Source: Microbacterium oxydans
GTDB taxonomy: Bacteria > Actinomycetota > Actinomycetes > Actinomycetales > Microbacteriaceae
Length of the DNA stretch: 64,000 nt
Direction of reading: 5' to 3'
NCBI RefSeq assembly: GCF_006540085.1
Contig: NZ_BJOG01000008.1
Location: forward strand, 248,001 to 312,000
Shown here: one piece after another, positions 7,561 to 16,906 of the stretch
Numbering within the stretch: position 1 is the first letter of the stretch
Layout of the letters: each line of letters opens with the position of its first letter
Translations under genes and position numbers: made by a program
Notes under the pieces: model-generated
The model's input: the letters and a program-made list of their open reading frames with translations, nothing else
Told to the model about the DNA's origin: nothing
The model's database searches: none

Positions 7561-9021
7561 TCAGAGCGCCGGCGCGACCTCGACCTCCGGGGCACGATCG
7601 GTGAATGCGGTCTTCGGGACGAACACGAGGATCACGGCGGCGACGAGCGCCGTCACCCCGCAGACGATCCACACCGTGAAGTACCCGGCGAGCGAACCGG
7701 CGGTGGCATCCGTCGCGCCGGCGGTGCTCGCGACGCCGTGCAGGAGCGCGATGCCGAAGACGCACGACGCGATCGCTCCGCCCACGGTCTTCACCGAATT
7801 CGTCAGGCCCGTCGCGACGCCGGTCTGCGTGGCCGGAGCCGCGGAGGCCGCCGCCGCGGGGAGCGCCGCGACCAGTGCCCCGGACCCGAGCCCCACGACC
7901 ACCATGTTCGTGATGACCTGCGCATAGGAGCCGTGGAACGGCAGGAAGAGGAGGAAGCCGATGCCGACCAGCATCGACGCTCCCATCAGCGTCACCCGCG
8001 GTGTGGCACGCCGCGCCACCGTCGGGAACAGCAGCGCCCCCGTGATCATGGCGATGAGGTAGACGCCGATGATCAACGAGGTGGCGAAGCCGGTCGTGCC
8101 CAGACCGTAGCCGTACACCGATGGGTCGGTGCGCGCGAACGTCGACAGCGGGGCCTGCGCGCCGAGCACGCTGACGCCGAAGAGCCCGGCCGTGAGGAAC
8201 ACCGGTCCGAGCGCGGGCGAGCGGAACATGCGCACGTCGATCAGCGGGTCTGCGCAGCGCAGCTCCCAGAGCACGAACGGGACCACGAGCAGCACGCCGA
8301 GGATCACCACCGCCCAGGACCACGGGTTGGTCAGACCGCCCTCCAGGCGGAGCAGGCTGAGCCCGCCGGTGAAGCAGACGAGGGCGAGAGAGATGAGCAC
8401 GAGGCCGACCGTGTCGAAGACACCGCCGGTGGGCTCCGGCGATTCCTTGACCCCGAAGAGGATCACGAAGAAGCACACCACGATGAGCACGGCCGGGACC
8501 AGCAGCACGACGGTGAGGGGAAGCACGTCGATGAGCGCACCGCCGACCAGGGCGCCGATGATCGCGCCGCCCTCGAGAGCGGCGACGAGCAGCCCCGCAG
8601 CCTTGGCGGTGATCGACGACCGACCCTCCATGCGGCGCGAACGCGACCAGATCAGGGCGATCTCGAGTGGAAGCCAGACGACGTAGAAGCCCATCAGCGC
8701 CCACGCGGCGAGGAACACCGGGAACGAATCGGTGAAGGGCAGCACCAGCGCCGCGGCCGCCGTGACCGCGGTGGAGATGAGCAGCATGCGCTTGTGCCCG
8801 ACCATGTCGCCCAGCTTGGCGAAGGCCGGGACGACGAGTGCCGACAGCATCAGCTGCGTGCCCTCGAGCCAGTTCACGTCGGCGTCGTGGATGCCCAGAT
8901 GGCGGGCGATGTCCGTGAGCATCGGGGTGTAGTACCCCTGCAGCACACCGCTCGTGAACTCCACGAAGGCAAGAAAGCCGACCACGACGGCGAGGGTGCC
9001 CAGGGTGCGGGTGCGCGTCAT
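7561..9021 (-). CDS. MFS transporter, DHA2-like drug exporter
   Basis: A 486-residue polytopic protein with about 14 hydrophobic segments, the size and topology of DHA2 drug:proton antiporters. The loop KLGDMVGHKRM between helices 2 and 3 is the MFS motif A (GxLaDrxGrkr). The ATG is preceded by AGGAG. It probably exports a small hydrophobic compound. No regulator is adjacent, and the gene stands alone between converging and co-directional neighbours. Confidence 0.9.
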   Translation of the reverse strand: MTRTRTLGTLAVVVGFLAFVEFTSGVLQGYYTPMLTDIARHLGIHDADVNWLEGTQLMLSALVVPAFAKLGDMVGHKRMLLISTAVTAAAALVLPFTDSFPVFLAAWALMGFYVVWLPLEIALIWSRSRRMEGRSSITAKAAGLLVAALEGGAIIGALVGGALIDVLPLTVVLLVPAVLIVVCFFVILFGVKESPEPTGGVFDTVGLVLISLALVCFTGGLSLLRLEGGLTNPWSWAVVILGVLLVVPFVLWELRCADPLIDVRMFRSPALGPVFLTAGLFGVSVLGAQAPLSTFARTDPSVYGYGLGTTGFATSLIIGVYLIAMITGALLFPTVARRATPRVTLMGASMLVGIGFLLFLPFHGSYAQVITNMVVVGLGSGALVAALPAAAASAAPATQTGVATGLTNSVKTVGGAIASCVFGIALLHGVASTAGATDATAGSLAGYFTVWIVCGVTALVAAVILVFVPKTAFTDRAPEVEVAPAL

Positions 9022-9076
9022 CGCGTCTCCTGCTTCTGCTTCGGGTCCCCCGGCAGGCTCCGAGGGGAGGGTGAGA

Positions 9077-10423
9077 TCACCCTAGCCGTTCGAGCAGCGC
9101 CCTGTGGAACCGCTCTCCCCGTTCCAGCGCGGCGATCTCCACGCTCTCGTCGACGCCGTGGATCGACGCGCGCTGCGCATTCGACATGTCCAGCGGCGCG
9201 AACCGATAGACCGCGGGTGAGAAGCGATGGAAGTGTCGCGAGTCGGTGGCCGCCATCATCACATACGGGACGGCAGGCACGCCGGGGAACGCGACCTCGA
9301 GCGCGTCGGCCAGCAGAGCGAATTGAGCGTTATCGGTCGATGATTCCGGCGACGGTTCGCTCGCTTCGACGACCTCGACCGCGACGAGCGGATCGCGGAC
9401 CCGCCGGCGCACCCGGAACGCCGTCTGCTGCGTGGTCTCCCCGAGCGCGATGCGCAGGTTGACGGTGGCCGAAGCCTGCGACGGCAGCACGTTCGCCGCG
9501 GTTCCTCCGGACTGCATCGTCGGCGCGACGGTCGTGCGCACGAGAGCGGCCGGTTCACCACCCAGCGCGGCGAAGATCTGCGCGGTCAGCAGCGGCGCAG
9601 AGCCGAGGAACCGCAGCAGGTGGCGAGCCGTGCCCGGCGTCTGCGCGGCCAACTGCGACAGCATCCGGAGGATCGCCTTCGAGGCACGGGGGCGGAAGGT
9701 CGTCGGGCCGAGTCGGTCGACAGCCCTGGCGATGCGGCGGACCGCCGTGAGGGCCGGCGGGGCCGAGGCGTGGCCGCCTTCGCCCCGTGCAGAGAGCCGC
9801 AGGGTCATCACACCCTTCTCGCCGACACCGATCATCGCGGCCCGTCCGGGAACGAACGGCAAGGGCGCATCGACGACGGCACCGCCCTCGTCGACGACGA
9901 GCCAGGGGACGATTCCCCGGTCGCGCAGCACCCGCGCGATCTCCTCGGCGGCGCGTCCGTACGTCTCCTCATTGCCGCCGAAGGAGAGGTACACGTCGCG
10001 GGGCGGGACGAACTCGTCGGCGAGCAGATTCTCGACCGCCTCCAGGATCACGATCAGCGGCCCCTTGTCGTCGAGAGCACCTCGACCGTAGACCGATCCG
10101 CCGGCGATCACGCCCGCGAAGGGCGGGTGCGTCCAGGCGTCGCTCTCGTCGACGGGGACGACGTCGTAGTGCGCCATCAGCACGACCGGCCCCTCGTCCG
10201 CCGCAGCACTCCCGCTCCCCTTCCAGTGGAACAGCAGGCCGAATTCGGTGTGCCGTTCCAGACGCAGCCTCTCGTGCGTCAACGGGTAGAGCTCGGCGAT
10301 CAGCGCGACGAACTCCTCGAACGGAGCCGAGCCGCGTTCATCGAGTTCGGCCGACACCGTCGGGATCCGGATCATCTGCGAAAGCCTCTCGGCGATGCCG
10401 GGGCGCACGGTCGATGTGGTCAC
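9077..10423 (-). CDS. M20 family metallopeptidase (carboxypeptidase/deacylase)
   Basis: A 448-residue M20/M28-clan enzyme. Metal-site motifs are present: MAHYDVVPV (first His and nearby Asp), GRGALDDKGP (bridging Asp), SFGGNEETYG (catalytic Glu-Glu) and DSRHFHRF (last His). Residues roughly 190-300 are the dimerisation lid. It resembles the yscS/CPS1 branch with a long N-terminal part. The GTG at 10423 is chosen because the longer in-frame reading is low-complexity antisense sequence. It likely hydrolyses a peptide or N-acyl amino acid. Confidence 0.9.
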   Translation of the reverse strand: MTTSTVRPGIAERLSQMIRIPTVSAELDERGSAPFEEFVALIAELYPLTHERLRLERHTEFGLLFHWKGSGSAAADEGPVVLMAHYDVVPVDESDAWTHPPFAGVIAGGSVYGRGALDDKGPLIVILEAVENLLADEFVPPRDVYLSFGGNEETYGRAAEEIARVLRDRGIVPWLVVDEGGAVVDAPLPFVPGRAAMIGVGEKGVMTLRLSARGEGGHASAPPALTAVRRIARAVDRLGPTTFRPRASKAILRMLSQLAAQTPGTARHLLRFLGSAPLLTAQIFAALGGEPAALVRTTVAPTMQSGGTAANVLPSQASATVNLRIALGETTQQTAFRVRRRVRDPLVAVEVVEASEPSPESSTDNAQFALLADALEVAFPGVPAVPYVMMAATDSRHFHRFSPAVYRFAPLDMSNAQRASIHGVDESVEIAALERGERFHRALLERLG

Positions 10424-10535
10424 AGCGCCATCGTACCCAGCGGCGGATCCGCTCATCGGAAGCCTTCCGACTGCGTTCGCGCTCGTCCGGCTCGGCGAAA
10501 AAGACGAGGATGGACCGAGACGAAGGAGAACGCAC

Positions 10536-11276
10536 ATGAGGATCGCCGTCGCAGGAGGAACCGGGACCGTCGGTCGACACACGGTCGAGGCGCTGCGATC
10601 GGCCGGCCACGACGCCGTCGTCCTCAGCCGATCCCGAGGAGTGGACCTCGTGACCGGGCAGGGCGTGGGTGAGGCACTCGCCGGCGCGGATGCGGTGATC
10701 GATGTCGTGAGCGTCGAGACCCTCAAGGCGAGCACGGCGATCGAGTTCTTCACCGCGGCGGCCGGGAACCTGTCCGCTGCGGCTGCCGACGCGGGTGTCG
10801 GACATCTCGTGCTGCTGTCGATCGTCGGGATCGACCGCATCCCGTACGACTACTACGCCGGCAAGATCGCCCAGGAGAAGATCGTCGAGGGATCCCGCGT
10901 GCCGTCGACGATCCTGCGAGCGACGCAGTTCCACGAGTTCGCCGGGCAGATGTTCGAGCGGGCGAAGCTCGGACCACTCCACCTCGCCCCGAACGCCCGC
11001 ACCCAGCCTGTGGCAGCCCGTGAGGTGGGCGCACGTCTCGCGGCACTGGCAGGGGCGGAACCGCAGGGCCGGGTACGCGACCTCGCCGGACCCCGCGAGG
11101 AGCAGCTGTCCGACATGGTCCGCGCTTTCGCTCGACGTCGCGGATACCGCGGCTGGGTGCCCACCGTGAACGTGCCGGGGCCGCAGATGGCGGGGATGAG
11201 GGCGGGCCATGCGCTCCCCGGCCCCGACGCCGACCTCGGGCACCAGGGCTTCGCCGAGTGGCTCGCCGCGCAATAG
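10536..11276 (+). CDS. NAD(P)-binding atypical SDR, NmrA-like
   Basis: A 246-residue Rossmann protein. The nucleotide loop is GGTGTVGRHT at residues 8-17. There is no clear YxxxK pair, the Tyr being in PYDYYAGKIAQE, as in atypical SDRs. These sense redox state or reduce small electrophiles. The ATG has a GAAGGAG ribosome-binding site. It is divergent from the M20 gene. Confidence 0.85.
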   Translation: MRIAVAGGTGTVGRHTVEALRSAGHDAVVLSRSRGVDLVTGQGVGEALAGADAVIDVVSVETLKASTAIEFFTAAAGNLSAAAADAGVGHLVLLSIVGIDRIPYDYYAGKIAQEKIVEGSRVPSTILRATQFHEFAGQMFERAKLGPLHLAPNARTQPVAAREVGARLAALAGAEPQGRVRDLAGPREEQLSDMVRAFARRRGYRGWVPTVNVPGPQMAGMRAGHALPGPDADLGHQGFAEWLAAQ

Positions 11277-11361
11277 CGTCCTGGAGCCGGTCGGGGAACA
11301 CGACGAACCGGGCGGAGGTTGCACCTGTGGTGATGACGCGAGAGCGTCCGAGGAGGTGCGG

Positions 11362-11628
11362 ATGGAACTGACCCTGGTGTCGTCGTCGTTCTGCGGCGCG
11401 TGTGCACGGACCAGGACCGTGCTGGCCGAGGCGGCACGCTTCCTTCCCGACGCGACCATCACGGAGATCGACGTCGCGCGAGACCCGGATACCGCCGAGA
11501 GACTCGACATCGAGGTCACACCGACGGTGATCATCCGCGACGCCAGTGGCCTCGAAGTGTTCCGCGCCGCCGGCGTCCCGACCGTGCCGCAGGTACTCAC
11601 CGCCGCGGTCAGAGCGCTCCCGGCCTGA
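11362..11628 (+). CDS. Small thioredoxin-fold protein with CGAC motif
   Basis: An 88-residue minimal thioredoxin/glutaredoxin-like protein. The redox motif CGAC (Cys11, Cys14) follows the first strand and the cis-proline region is VTPTVII. It lacks the extra N-terminal helix of full thioredoxins, so it resembles small TlpA or glutaredoxin-like proteins. The ATG at 11362 has a GAGGAGGT ribosome-binding site. It is cytoplasmic; the partner is unknown. Confidence 0.8.
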   Translation: MELTLVSSSFCGACARTRTVLAEAARFLPDATITEIDVARDPDTAERLDIEVTPTVIIRDASGLEVFRAAGVPTVPQVLTAAVRALPA

Positions 11629-11713
11629 ACCTCTTGCGGGCACGACGACCGCGGCGCAGACTGAGCCTCAGCGGCACCGGCCGTGTCGTCCGTGTCAGCC
11701 TCCTGGAGTTCTC

Positions 11714-12127
11714 ATGCCCGCTCTCAACCCGTACCTGTCCTTCCGCACCGAGGCCCGCGCGGCGATGGAGTTCTATCAACGCGTCCTCGGGGGCGACCTC
11801 GTGGTGAACACGTTCGGGGAGTTCCCCGACATGGTGCAGGATCCGAGCCAGCGGGACCTCATCATGCATGCGCAGCTGGACACTCCGGACGGTCTGGTGC
11901 TGATGGCCTCGGACACCCCCGACGGCATGCCCTACGAGAAGCCGCAGGGATTCTGGGTCTCGCTGAGCGGGAACTCGCAGGAGACCACCCGCACCGTGTG
12001 GGACGGGCTCTCGGACGGGGCGACGATCACCATGCCGCTCGACGTGCCCCCGTGGGGTGGACTGTTCGGGATGCTCGTGGACCGGTTCGGCATCCCGTGG
12101 ATGCTGCACGGCGACCCGCAGGAGTGA
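11714..12127 (+). CDS. VOC family protein, PhnB/3-demethylubiquinone methyltransferase-like
   Basis: A 137-residue VOC protein of the PhnB-like group. It begins LNPYLSFRTEARAAMEFYQ, the typical PhnB opening, and ends with FGMLVDRFGIPWMLH. The fold is two betaalphabetabetabeta modules. These proteins are often named for a demethylubiquinone methyltransferase but have no proven methyltransferase activity. The ATG follows a GGAG site. It converges on the PucR gene. Confidence 0.85.
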   Translation: MPALNPYLSFRTEARAAMEFYQRVLGGDLVVNTFGEFPDMVQDPSQRDLIMHAQLDTPDGLVLMASDTPDGMPYEKPQGFWVSLSGNSQETTRTVWDGLSDGATITMPLDVPPWGGLFGMLVDRFGIPWMLHGDPQE

Positions 12128-12139
12128 AGACTCCCCGGC

Positions 12140-13654
12140 TCAACGCGGCTGCACCGCGCGACATGCGAGGTGCAGGGCGAGGCGCGCCTCCGGGTCGGTC
12201 AGGTCGATGCCGAGAAGCTCCTGCACGCGTCTGATCCGCATGGTCACGGTGTTGCGGTGCAGGCCCAGCGCAGTCGCGGTCGCGGCGATGCCCGATTCGT
12301 GGTCGAGGTAGGCCGAGAGCGTGACGAGCAGTTCGCCGCCTCCCTCCCGCAGCGGAGCCAACAGCGATTCCGCCGCGGGAACGAACGTGTCGTTGCCGGT
12401 CCACGCGAGAAGGAGCTGCTCCAGTCCGAGACTGTCCACCCGTACGAACCATCCCGTCGCCGACCGCGATGCCGCGATGCGCGCCGCGTCGCCCGCCTCG
12501 TCGAGCGTCGTTGCGAGGCCTTCCGAACCGCCCTGGAGCGAGCCGACCCCGGTGGCGACGGCGAAATCGCGCAGCACCCCGAGATGCAGGTCCCGCAGAG
12601 CGGCGACGGCCCGCTCCACCTGATCCGGATCCGGCGACTCGGCGAAGGTCAGCCACCCGCTCAGTCCACGACCGGCCGTCGTCGCATGCGCCTCGCCGTC
12701 GATGGCGCTGAGGCCGGCGCTGACCGTACGCAGCAGCGAGAAGGAGTCGAGGCGGCCCCGTGCCACCATCCGGAAGCCGAGGTGATGTCCGCTGGTGCGC
12801 CACCCGCGCTCGAGCATCCGTCGTTCGACGTCGGCATCCGCCGCACCGTGCAGGTCGACGAAGTCCCGCAGCAGTCCGGACGACACCGCGACGTCGTTCA
12901 CGGCCGCCACCTCGTCGATCAGGATGCGTGCGGCGACGGCGGGCATCGCGACCTCGGCCGCGACGGACAGCGACTGCACCTGCGCCTCACCGAGCCCCCG
13001 GCCGAACAGCACGAGCCGCAGACCGCTGCGCCCCGGGCTGTCCACGCGCACCGATGCGGCCGCAGCATCCCCGATGCTCGTCCGATCCAGCCAGGATTCG
13101 AAGCCGATCGCGGCGTGCAGCCGCTCGTCCAGGTGAGCACCCGCCTCCTGGAGCACGCCGGACGAGTCGATCAGCGCAGCTCCGACGCCGAGGTTCGCGG
13201 CGATGTGGCCGAGCAGGTCGGCCAGGTCATCGGCGGCGTACTCGAAGGACTGGGCGACCTTGCGCACCTGACTGAGCGTCAACGCATCCCGCGCCTCGAT
13301 CAGCATCCAGCAGGCCCTCGCGAGCTGGATCGGTCGCTCGACATCGAGCAGGCAGAGGCCGATCCGGTCTGCGAGGCGGAACGCGCCCGCGTCGAACGAG
13401 GCGGCTCCGGGGAGGGCGAGCCCCGAGTACCCGCGATCACGCAGGCGGCGCAGCAGTGCATCCTGCTGCCAGGTCGATGTCGGCGCTGCCGCCGTGATGA
13501 TCGCGAGTCGGCCGGTGCCGGCTTCGACCAGCTCTGCCTCACTCGCCCCCACCGCGACGGCATCCCACAGTGCATCCACGGGTCCGGCGACACGCCTGAG
13601 GGCGCCGTTCTCGGAGTGGGCGAGCAGCGCGCTCAGCTGCAGTCTCTCGTTCAC
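12140..13654 (-). CDS. PucR-family transcriptional regulator of the hydantoin-type operon
   Basis: A 504-residue regulator. The C-terminal PucR HTH (HTH_30) is seen in ATALGLHRNTVTMRIRRVQE, and a central GGDEF-like CdaR domain precedes it. The N-terminal part has the PucR signal-domain pattern with repeated small-residue strands. PucR proteins usually control purine or allantoin catabolism. The GTG start overlaps the stop of the upstream DUF917 gene by four bases, so it is translated with the operon. It likely recognises the pathway substrate and acts on the paired operators near 19905-19948. Confidence 0.88.
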   Translation of the reverse strand: MNERLQLSALLAHSENGALRRVAGPVDALWDAVAVGASEAELVEAGTGRLAIITAAAPTSTWQQDALLRRLRDRGYSGLALPGAASFDAGAFRLADRIGLCLLDVERPIQLARACWMLIEARDALTLSQVRKVAQSFEYAADDLADLLGHIAANLGVGAALIDSSGVLQEAGAHLDERLHAAIGFESWLDRTSIGDAAAASVRVDSPGRSGLRLVLFGRGLGEAQVQSLSVAAEVAMPAVAARILIDEVAAVNDVAVSSGLLRDFVDLHGAADADVERRMLERGWRTSGHHLGFRMVARGRLDSFSLLRTVSAGLSAIDGEAHATTAGRGLSGWLTFAESPDPDQVERAVAALRDLHLGVLRDFAVATGVGSLQGGSEGLATTLDEAGDAARIAASRSATGWFVRVDSLGLEQLLLAWTGNDTFVPAAESLLAPLREGGGELLVTLSAYLDHESGIAATATALGLHRNTVTMRIRRVQELLGIDLTDPEARLALHLACRAVQPR

Positions 13655-14679
13655 GCGGCGTCCACACCCTCGAGGCCGTACGCCGAGGGCAGCACCTTCG
13701 CGCGTCGGTCCGCTCTGGCGTTCCACCAGGGAGGCGCCGGGATCGCGAGCACCGCCACCGTGCGCGCGAGCCGGAGCTCGGTCACCTCGAGGATCTCGCG
13801 CGATATCGCGTCGACGACCACGATGATCTCCGGCGCCGACGCCACGAGACGGCCATCCGTGAGCACCGCGAGGGTCTCGGAGCGGCTGACCACGCGATGG
13901 ACTGCGCCGGTGAGACCGCTGATCTCCACCGCGTTCACGTGTGGATCGTGCGCCCAGGGCGATACCGAGATGATGCGACCCTCGGCGAGCAGTTCCGCCC
14001 CGAGGACGTCCGCGAGCAGAGGGAGGGGTGCTGCCGAGGCTGCGAGGTAGGCCCGGCCCAGCTCGAGCGCGTAGGCGAGGTGTCCACCGATCGCGTGCTC
14101 CGTCAGATCGCCGACCGTGAACCCGCCGAGCACGGCACATCCGACCCCGCCCGCCTGGACGATCGCCGACCGCACCACCCTCTCGGCGTCGATCGCGCGG
14201 TGCGCCTCGACGAGCGCGACGCCGTCGGACCCCGTGTCGCACGCGAACACGAGACCGGGCACCTGATCCACGAACAACGACATCTGGTCGAGGCCGGGCA
14301 CTGCGCGACCGGTGCAGTCCGCGTCGACGATCACGTGTGAACCTGCGAGCGTCAGCGGAGCGAGGCCGTTCATGCCCCCGCCCTCGAGAGAGCAGACGGC
14401 CGGCACCGGATGGCCGATCCAGCGTTCGACCGCGCCCAGCAGCCGGGCGAACGGGTTCGCCCCGGGGAGCCGCTCACCGAGCAGCATCGTGGAGCCGACG
14501 AAGGCGACACCCAGGCATGGCGTTGCCGGGTCCAGCGCCGCGACCGGTGAGACCTCGATCGGCCAGCCCTCGGCTCCGGCGAGCATCAGCTCGAGCATGG
14601 TCGTCGAGCCACCGCCGCCGGAGCCGAGGAGCGCATAGCCGCGGGCGAGCGCCGTGAGGTCGTCGCGCTGCAGCATCAT
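13651..14679 (-). CDS. DUF917/S-Me-THD family protein, divergent third copy
   Basis: A 342-residue DUF917 protein (PF06032, which I recall being renamed S-methyl thiohydantoin desulfurase). Its glycine loop is GSGGGGSTTM instead of the GTGGGGDPYIG of its neighbours, and the conserved DADGMGRAFPEL block reads DADCTGRAVPGL. The ATG at 14679 lies 7 nt behind TAGGCT and overlaps no upstream gene, so an internal leaderless promoter is possible. It may be a specialised or inactive subunit. Family membership is clear; the reaction is inference. Confidence 0.82.
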   Translation of the reverse strand: MMLQRDDLTALARGYALLGSGGGGSTTMLELMLAGAEGWPIEVSPVAALDPATPCLGVAFVGSTMLLGERLPGANPFARLLGAVERWIGHPVPAVCSLEGGGMNGLAPLTLAGSHVIVDADCTGRAVPGLDQMSLFVDQVPGLVFACDTGSDGVALVEAHRAIDAERVVRSAIVQAGGVGCAVLGGFTVGDLTEHAIGGHLAYALELGRAYLAASAAPLPLLADVLGAELLAEGRIISVSPWAHDPHVNAVEISGLTGAVHRVVSRSETLAVLTDGRLVASAPEIIVVVDAISREILEVTELRLARTVAVLAIPAPPWWNARADRRAKVLPSAYGLEGVDAA

Positions 14680-14689
14680 GCGCTCCAGC

Positions 14690-15808
14690 CTAGGGAGAAA
14701 CGCCCTCACCCGCGGCCAGCGCTTCGATCGGAGCGAACTCCGCTGCGAGGCCGAACGCCGAAGGTCCGAAGGCGGCGAGGGCATCGGGCGTGCGCATCAT
14801 CTCCGGAGTGGAGATACCCAGTACCCGGACGCGCTGACCGTACCGGAGCCCTTCCGTCGTGATGGGCTCGGCCGTCTCGTGATCGACCACGCAGATCAGG
14901 TCGGGGACGATCGCGACGAGCGTCTCGCCGCGGTGCGCGATGAGGTTCTCGTTCTGGAACGAGATCTCGAACGTGTCGCCCTCGTCCGCGCCCAGCGGTG
15001 CGATGACGGCTCGCCCCTTCGCAAATCCCTCGGTCGTGCGGCGTTCGACGTCGACGACCTTGCCGACGCAGAGTTCGCGCAGGTGCGGGTACAGGGTGGT
15101 CGAGAGCGTGCGGGCGATCGCCTCGAACGGCGAGCGATGCTCCTCGCGCGCGAGGCGGATCGCGCGACCGAGCGCGAGCGCCATCGAGATCGTGCGTGGC
15201 ACGGCCGTCCTCCGCACGTCGGCTCCGGTCATCGCATACTCGGCGATGTGCCCGACGCCGCCGAGACGGATGGTGATCCCGCGGGCGAGCCACTCCATCT
15301 GCCGGTCGTCGTCGCCCGTGTCGATCACGACCTTCTCGCCCCGTTCGCCGGCGAGGGCGAGAGGCGATCCGTGCACGCCGTACACGGCGAAGGTCTCCAT
15401 CGACAGCTCGGGAAACGCCCGTCCCATGCCGTCGGCGTCGACCACGGGAAGCCCGGTCTCCGCGGCGACGATGAGCGGGATCATGGAGTTGATGCCACCG
15501 CATTCGATCGGCATCGTCGCATCGGCCTTGCGCCCCAGGTGCTCTTCGAGCGTGCGCAGAGCCAGCGTGGGCTCCGTGCCCGCGGGGATCTTCTCGATCA
15601 TCACGGTCGGCGCCCCCATCTGCGCGGTCGGGATCACGAACAGATCGTCGGGGAGCTCATCCGGGTCGAGGATCGTGATGCTGCCCTCGCCGAGAACGCG
15701 CTCGACGAGCATCTTGCCGATGTACGGATCGCCTCCCCCGCCGGTACCGAGCAGCGTCGCGCCCCTGGCGAGGTCGGGCAGGTCGGCGGCCGTGAGCTGC
15801 CAGCTCAT
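14690..15808 (-). CDS. DUF917/S-Me-THD family protein, second copy
   Basis: A 372-residue protein with the canonical family blocks: LGTGGGGDPYIGKML near residue 21-35, MIEKIPAGTEP, IECGGINSMIP and VDADGMGRAFPELSM. The start ATG overlaps the upstream stop (ATGA). The family is typically found beside hydantoinase/oxoprolinase genes, as here. Likely function is processing of a hydantoin or thiohydantoin-like ring compound in the cytoplasm. Confidence 0.9.
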   Translation of the reverse strand: MSWQLTAADLPDLARGATLLGTGGGGDPYIGKMLVERVLGEGSITILDPDELPDDLFVIPTAQMGAPTVMIEKIPAGTEPTLALRTLEEHLGRKADATMPIECGGINSMIPLIVAAETGLPVVDADGMGRAFPELSMETFAVYGVHGSPLALAGERGEKVVIDTGDDDRQMEWLARGITIRLGGVGHIAEYAMTGADVRRTAVPRTISMALALGRAIRLAREEHRSPFEAIARTLSTTLYPHLRELCVGKVVDVERRTTEGFAKGRAVIAPLGADEGDTFEISFQNENLIAHRGETLVAIVPDLICVVDHETAEPITTEGLRYGQRVRVLGISTPEMMRTPDALAAFGPSAFGLAAEFAPIEALAAGEGVSP

Positions 15809-16905
15809 ACGGCGGCTCCCGCCGCAGCGGTTCCGACGGAGACGCTGCCGTCGAAGCGGTGCGCATCCATGTCGTACCCGAAGTACCCGGGGCCGACCAT
15901 CGCGAGCGCCGCCTGCGAATGCCAGCGCTCGTCGGCCGGAGCCGCGATCACCCGCACCCGCTGTCCGTAGCGCAGCGCCTCGGTCGTGATCGGCTCACCC
16001 GACTCGCCGTCGAGCACCATGATCAGGTCGGGCGTGGTCGCGAGGACGACGCCGTCGGCTTCCGCCACCAGATGCTCGTTCTGGAACTGCAGGGTCAGCG
16101 TCGCCCCGCCGTCGCCGTCGATGCGCGCGCGTCCCCGGGCGAAGCCGGTCGTGGTGGCCCGGTGCACGTCGACCACCTTGCCGTCGAACAGCTCACGCCC
16201 GCCGAGCAGATCGACGACGCCATCGACCGGGTCCGTCTTCGCGTCCCGCGCCGCCGTGATGCGCTCGCCGATCTCGATGCATCGGGAGAGCGAGCCCGCC
16301 ACCAGCGACTCACGTGCGGCGGAACCCGACATCGAGAACCCGGAGATCATGACCGAGCAGCCCATCTCCACGCAGGCCACGCGGGCGATGCGCTCCGTCC
16401 AGGAGTTGTCGACCGTCTGCAGCACGCCGGTGTTGCCCTTCTCGTCGCTGAACGCGAGAGGGGAGGCGGTCACCCCGTAGAGGGTCGGGAGCACCATCTG
16501 CAGCTCGGGGAAGGCACGTCCCATCCCGTCGGCGTCGACGAGCGGCAGACCGAGTGCTGCGGCGGCCGCGATCGGGATGGTCGAGTTGACTCCGCCGACC
16601 TCGGCGCACGCGATGTGGGTGATCGGACGGCCGAGATGGATGCTGAGCGCCTTGACCGGCTCGACGACCTCGGCGAGACTCGGCAGCTTCTCCACCATGA
16701 CGGTCGGTGCGCCCATCATCGCGACGAACAGCACGAGAGCGTCGTCCGGCACCTCGTCGAGGCCCACGACCGTGACCTCACCGGCGGCCAGCGCCTGACG
16801 GGCGAGGAGTGCTCCGATGTAGGGGTCTCCTCCCCCACCCGTGCCGAGGACGGCAGCACCGCGGGCGAGTCCGTCGATGTGCGCAGACGTGATGGTCCAG
16901 CTCAT
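15805..16905 (-). CDS. DUF917/S-Me-THD family protein, first copy
   Basis: A 366-residue paralogue of the next gene, with LGTGGGGDPYIGALL, MVEKLPSLAEV, EVGGVNSTIPIA and VDADGMGRAFPELQM blocks conserved. It begins one base after the hydantoinase stop, indicating tight co-expression. Copies one and two are the most alike; the third has drifted. The pair may form a heteromeric complex with the hydantoinase-like subunit. Confidence 0.9.
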   Translation of the reverse strand: MSWTITSAHIDGLARGAAVLGTGGGGDPYIGALLARQALAAGEVTVVGLDEVPDDALVLFVAMMGAPTVMVEKLPSLAEVVEPVKALSIHLGRPITHIACAEVGGVNSTIPIAAAAALGLPLVDADGMGRAFPELQMVLPTLYGVTASPLAFSDEKGNTGVLQTVDNSWTERIARVACVEMGCSVMISGFSMSGSAARESLVAGSLSRCIEIGERITAARDAKTDPVDGVVDLLGGRELFDGKVVDVHRATTTGFARGRARIDGDGGATLTLQFQNEHLVAEADGVVLATTPDLIMVLDGESGEPITTEALRYGQRVRVIAAPADERWHSQAALAMVGPGYFGYDMDAHRFDGSVSVGTAAAGAAV

Positions 16906-16906
16906 G

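Noticed and set aside
7738-9462. 574-residue plus-strand ORF opposite the MFS gene
   Set aside because: It is the antisense frame of an obvious membrane protein, with a composition of His, Arg, Asp and Glu typical of high-GC shadow frames and no ribosome-binding site.
14690-15790. Plus-strand frames opposite the DUF917 genes (for example 14654-15970)
   Set aside because: Antisense to strongly conserved family blocks; no ribosome-binding site.
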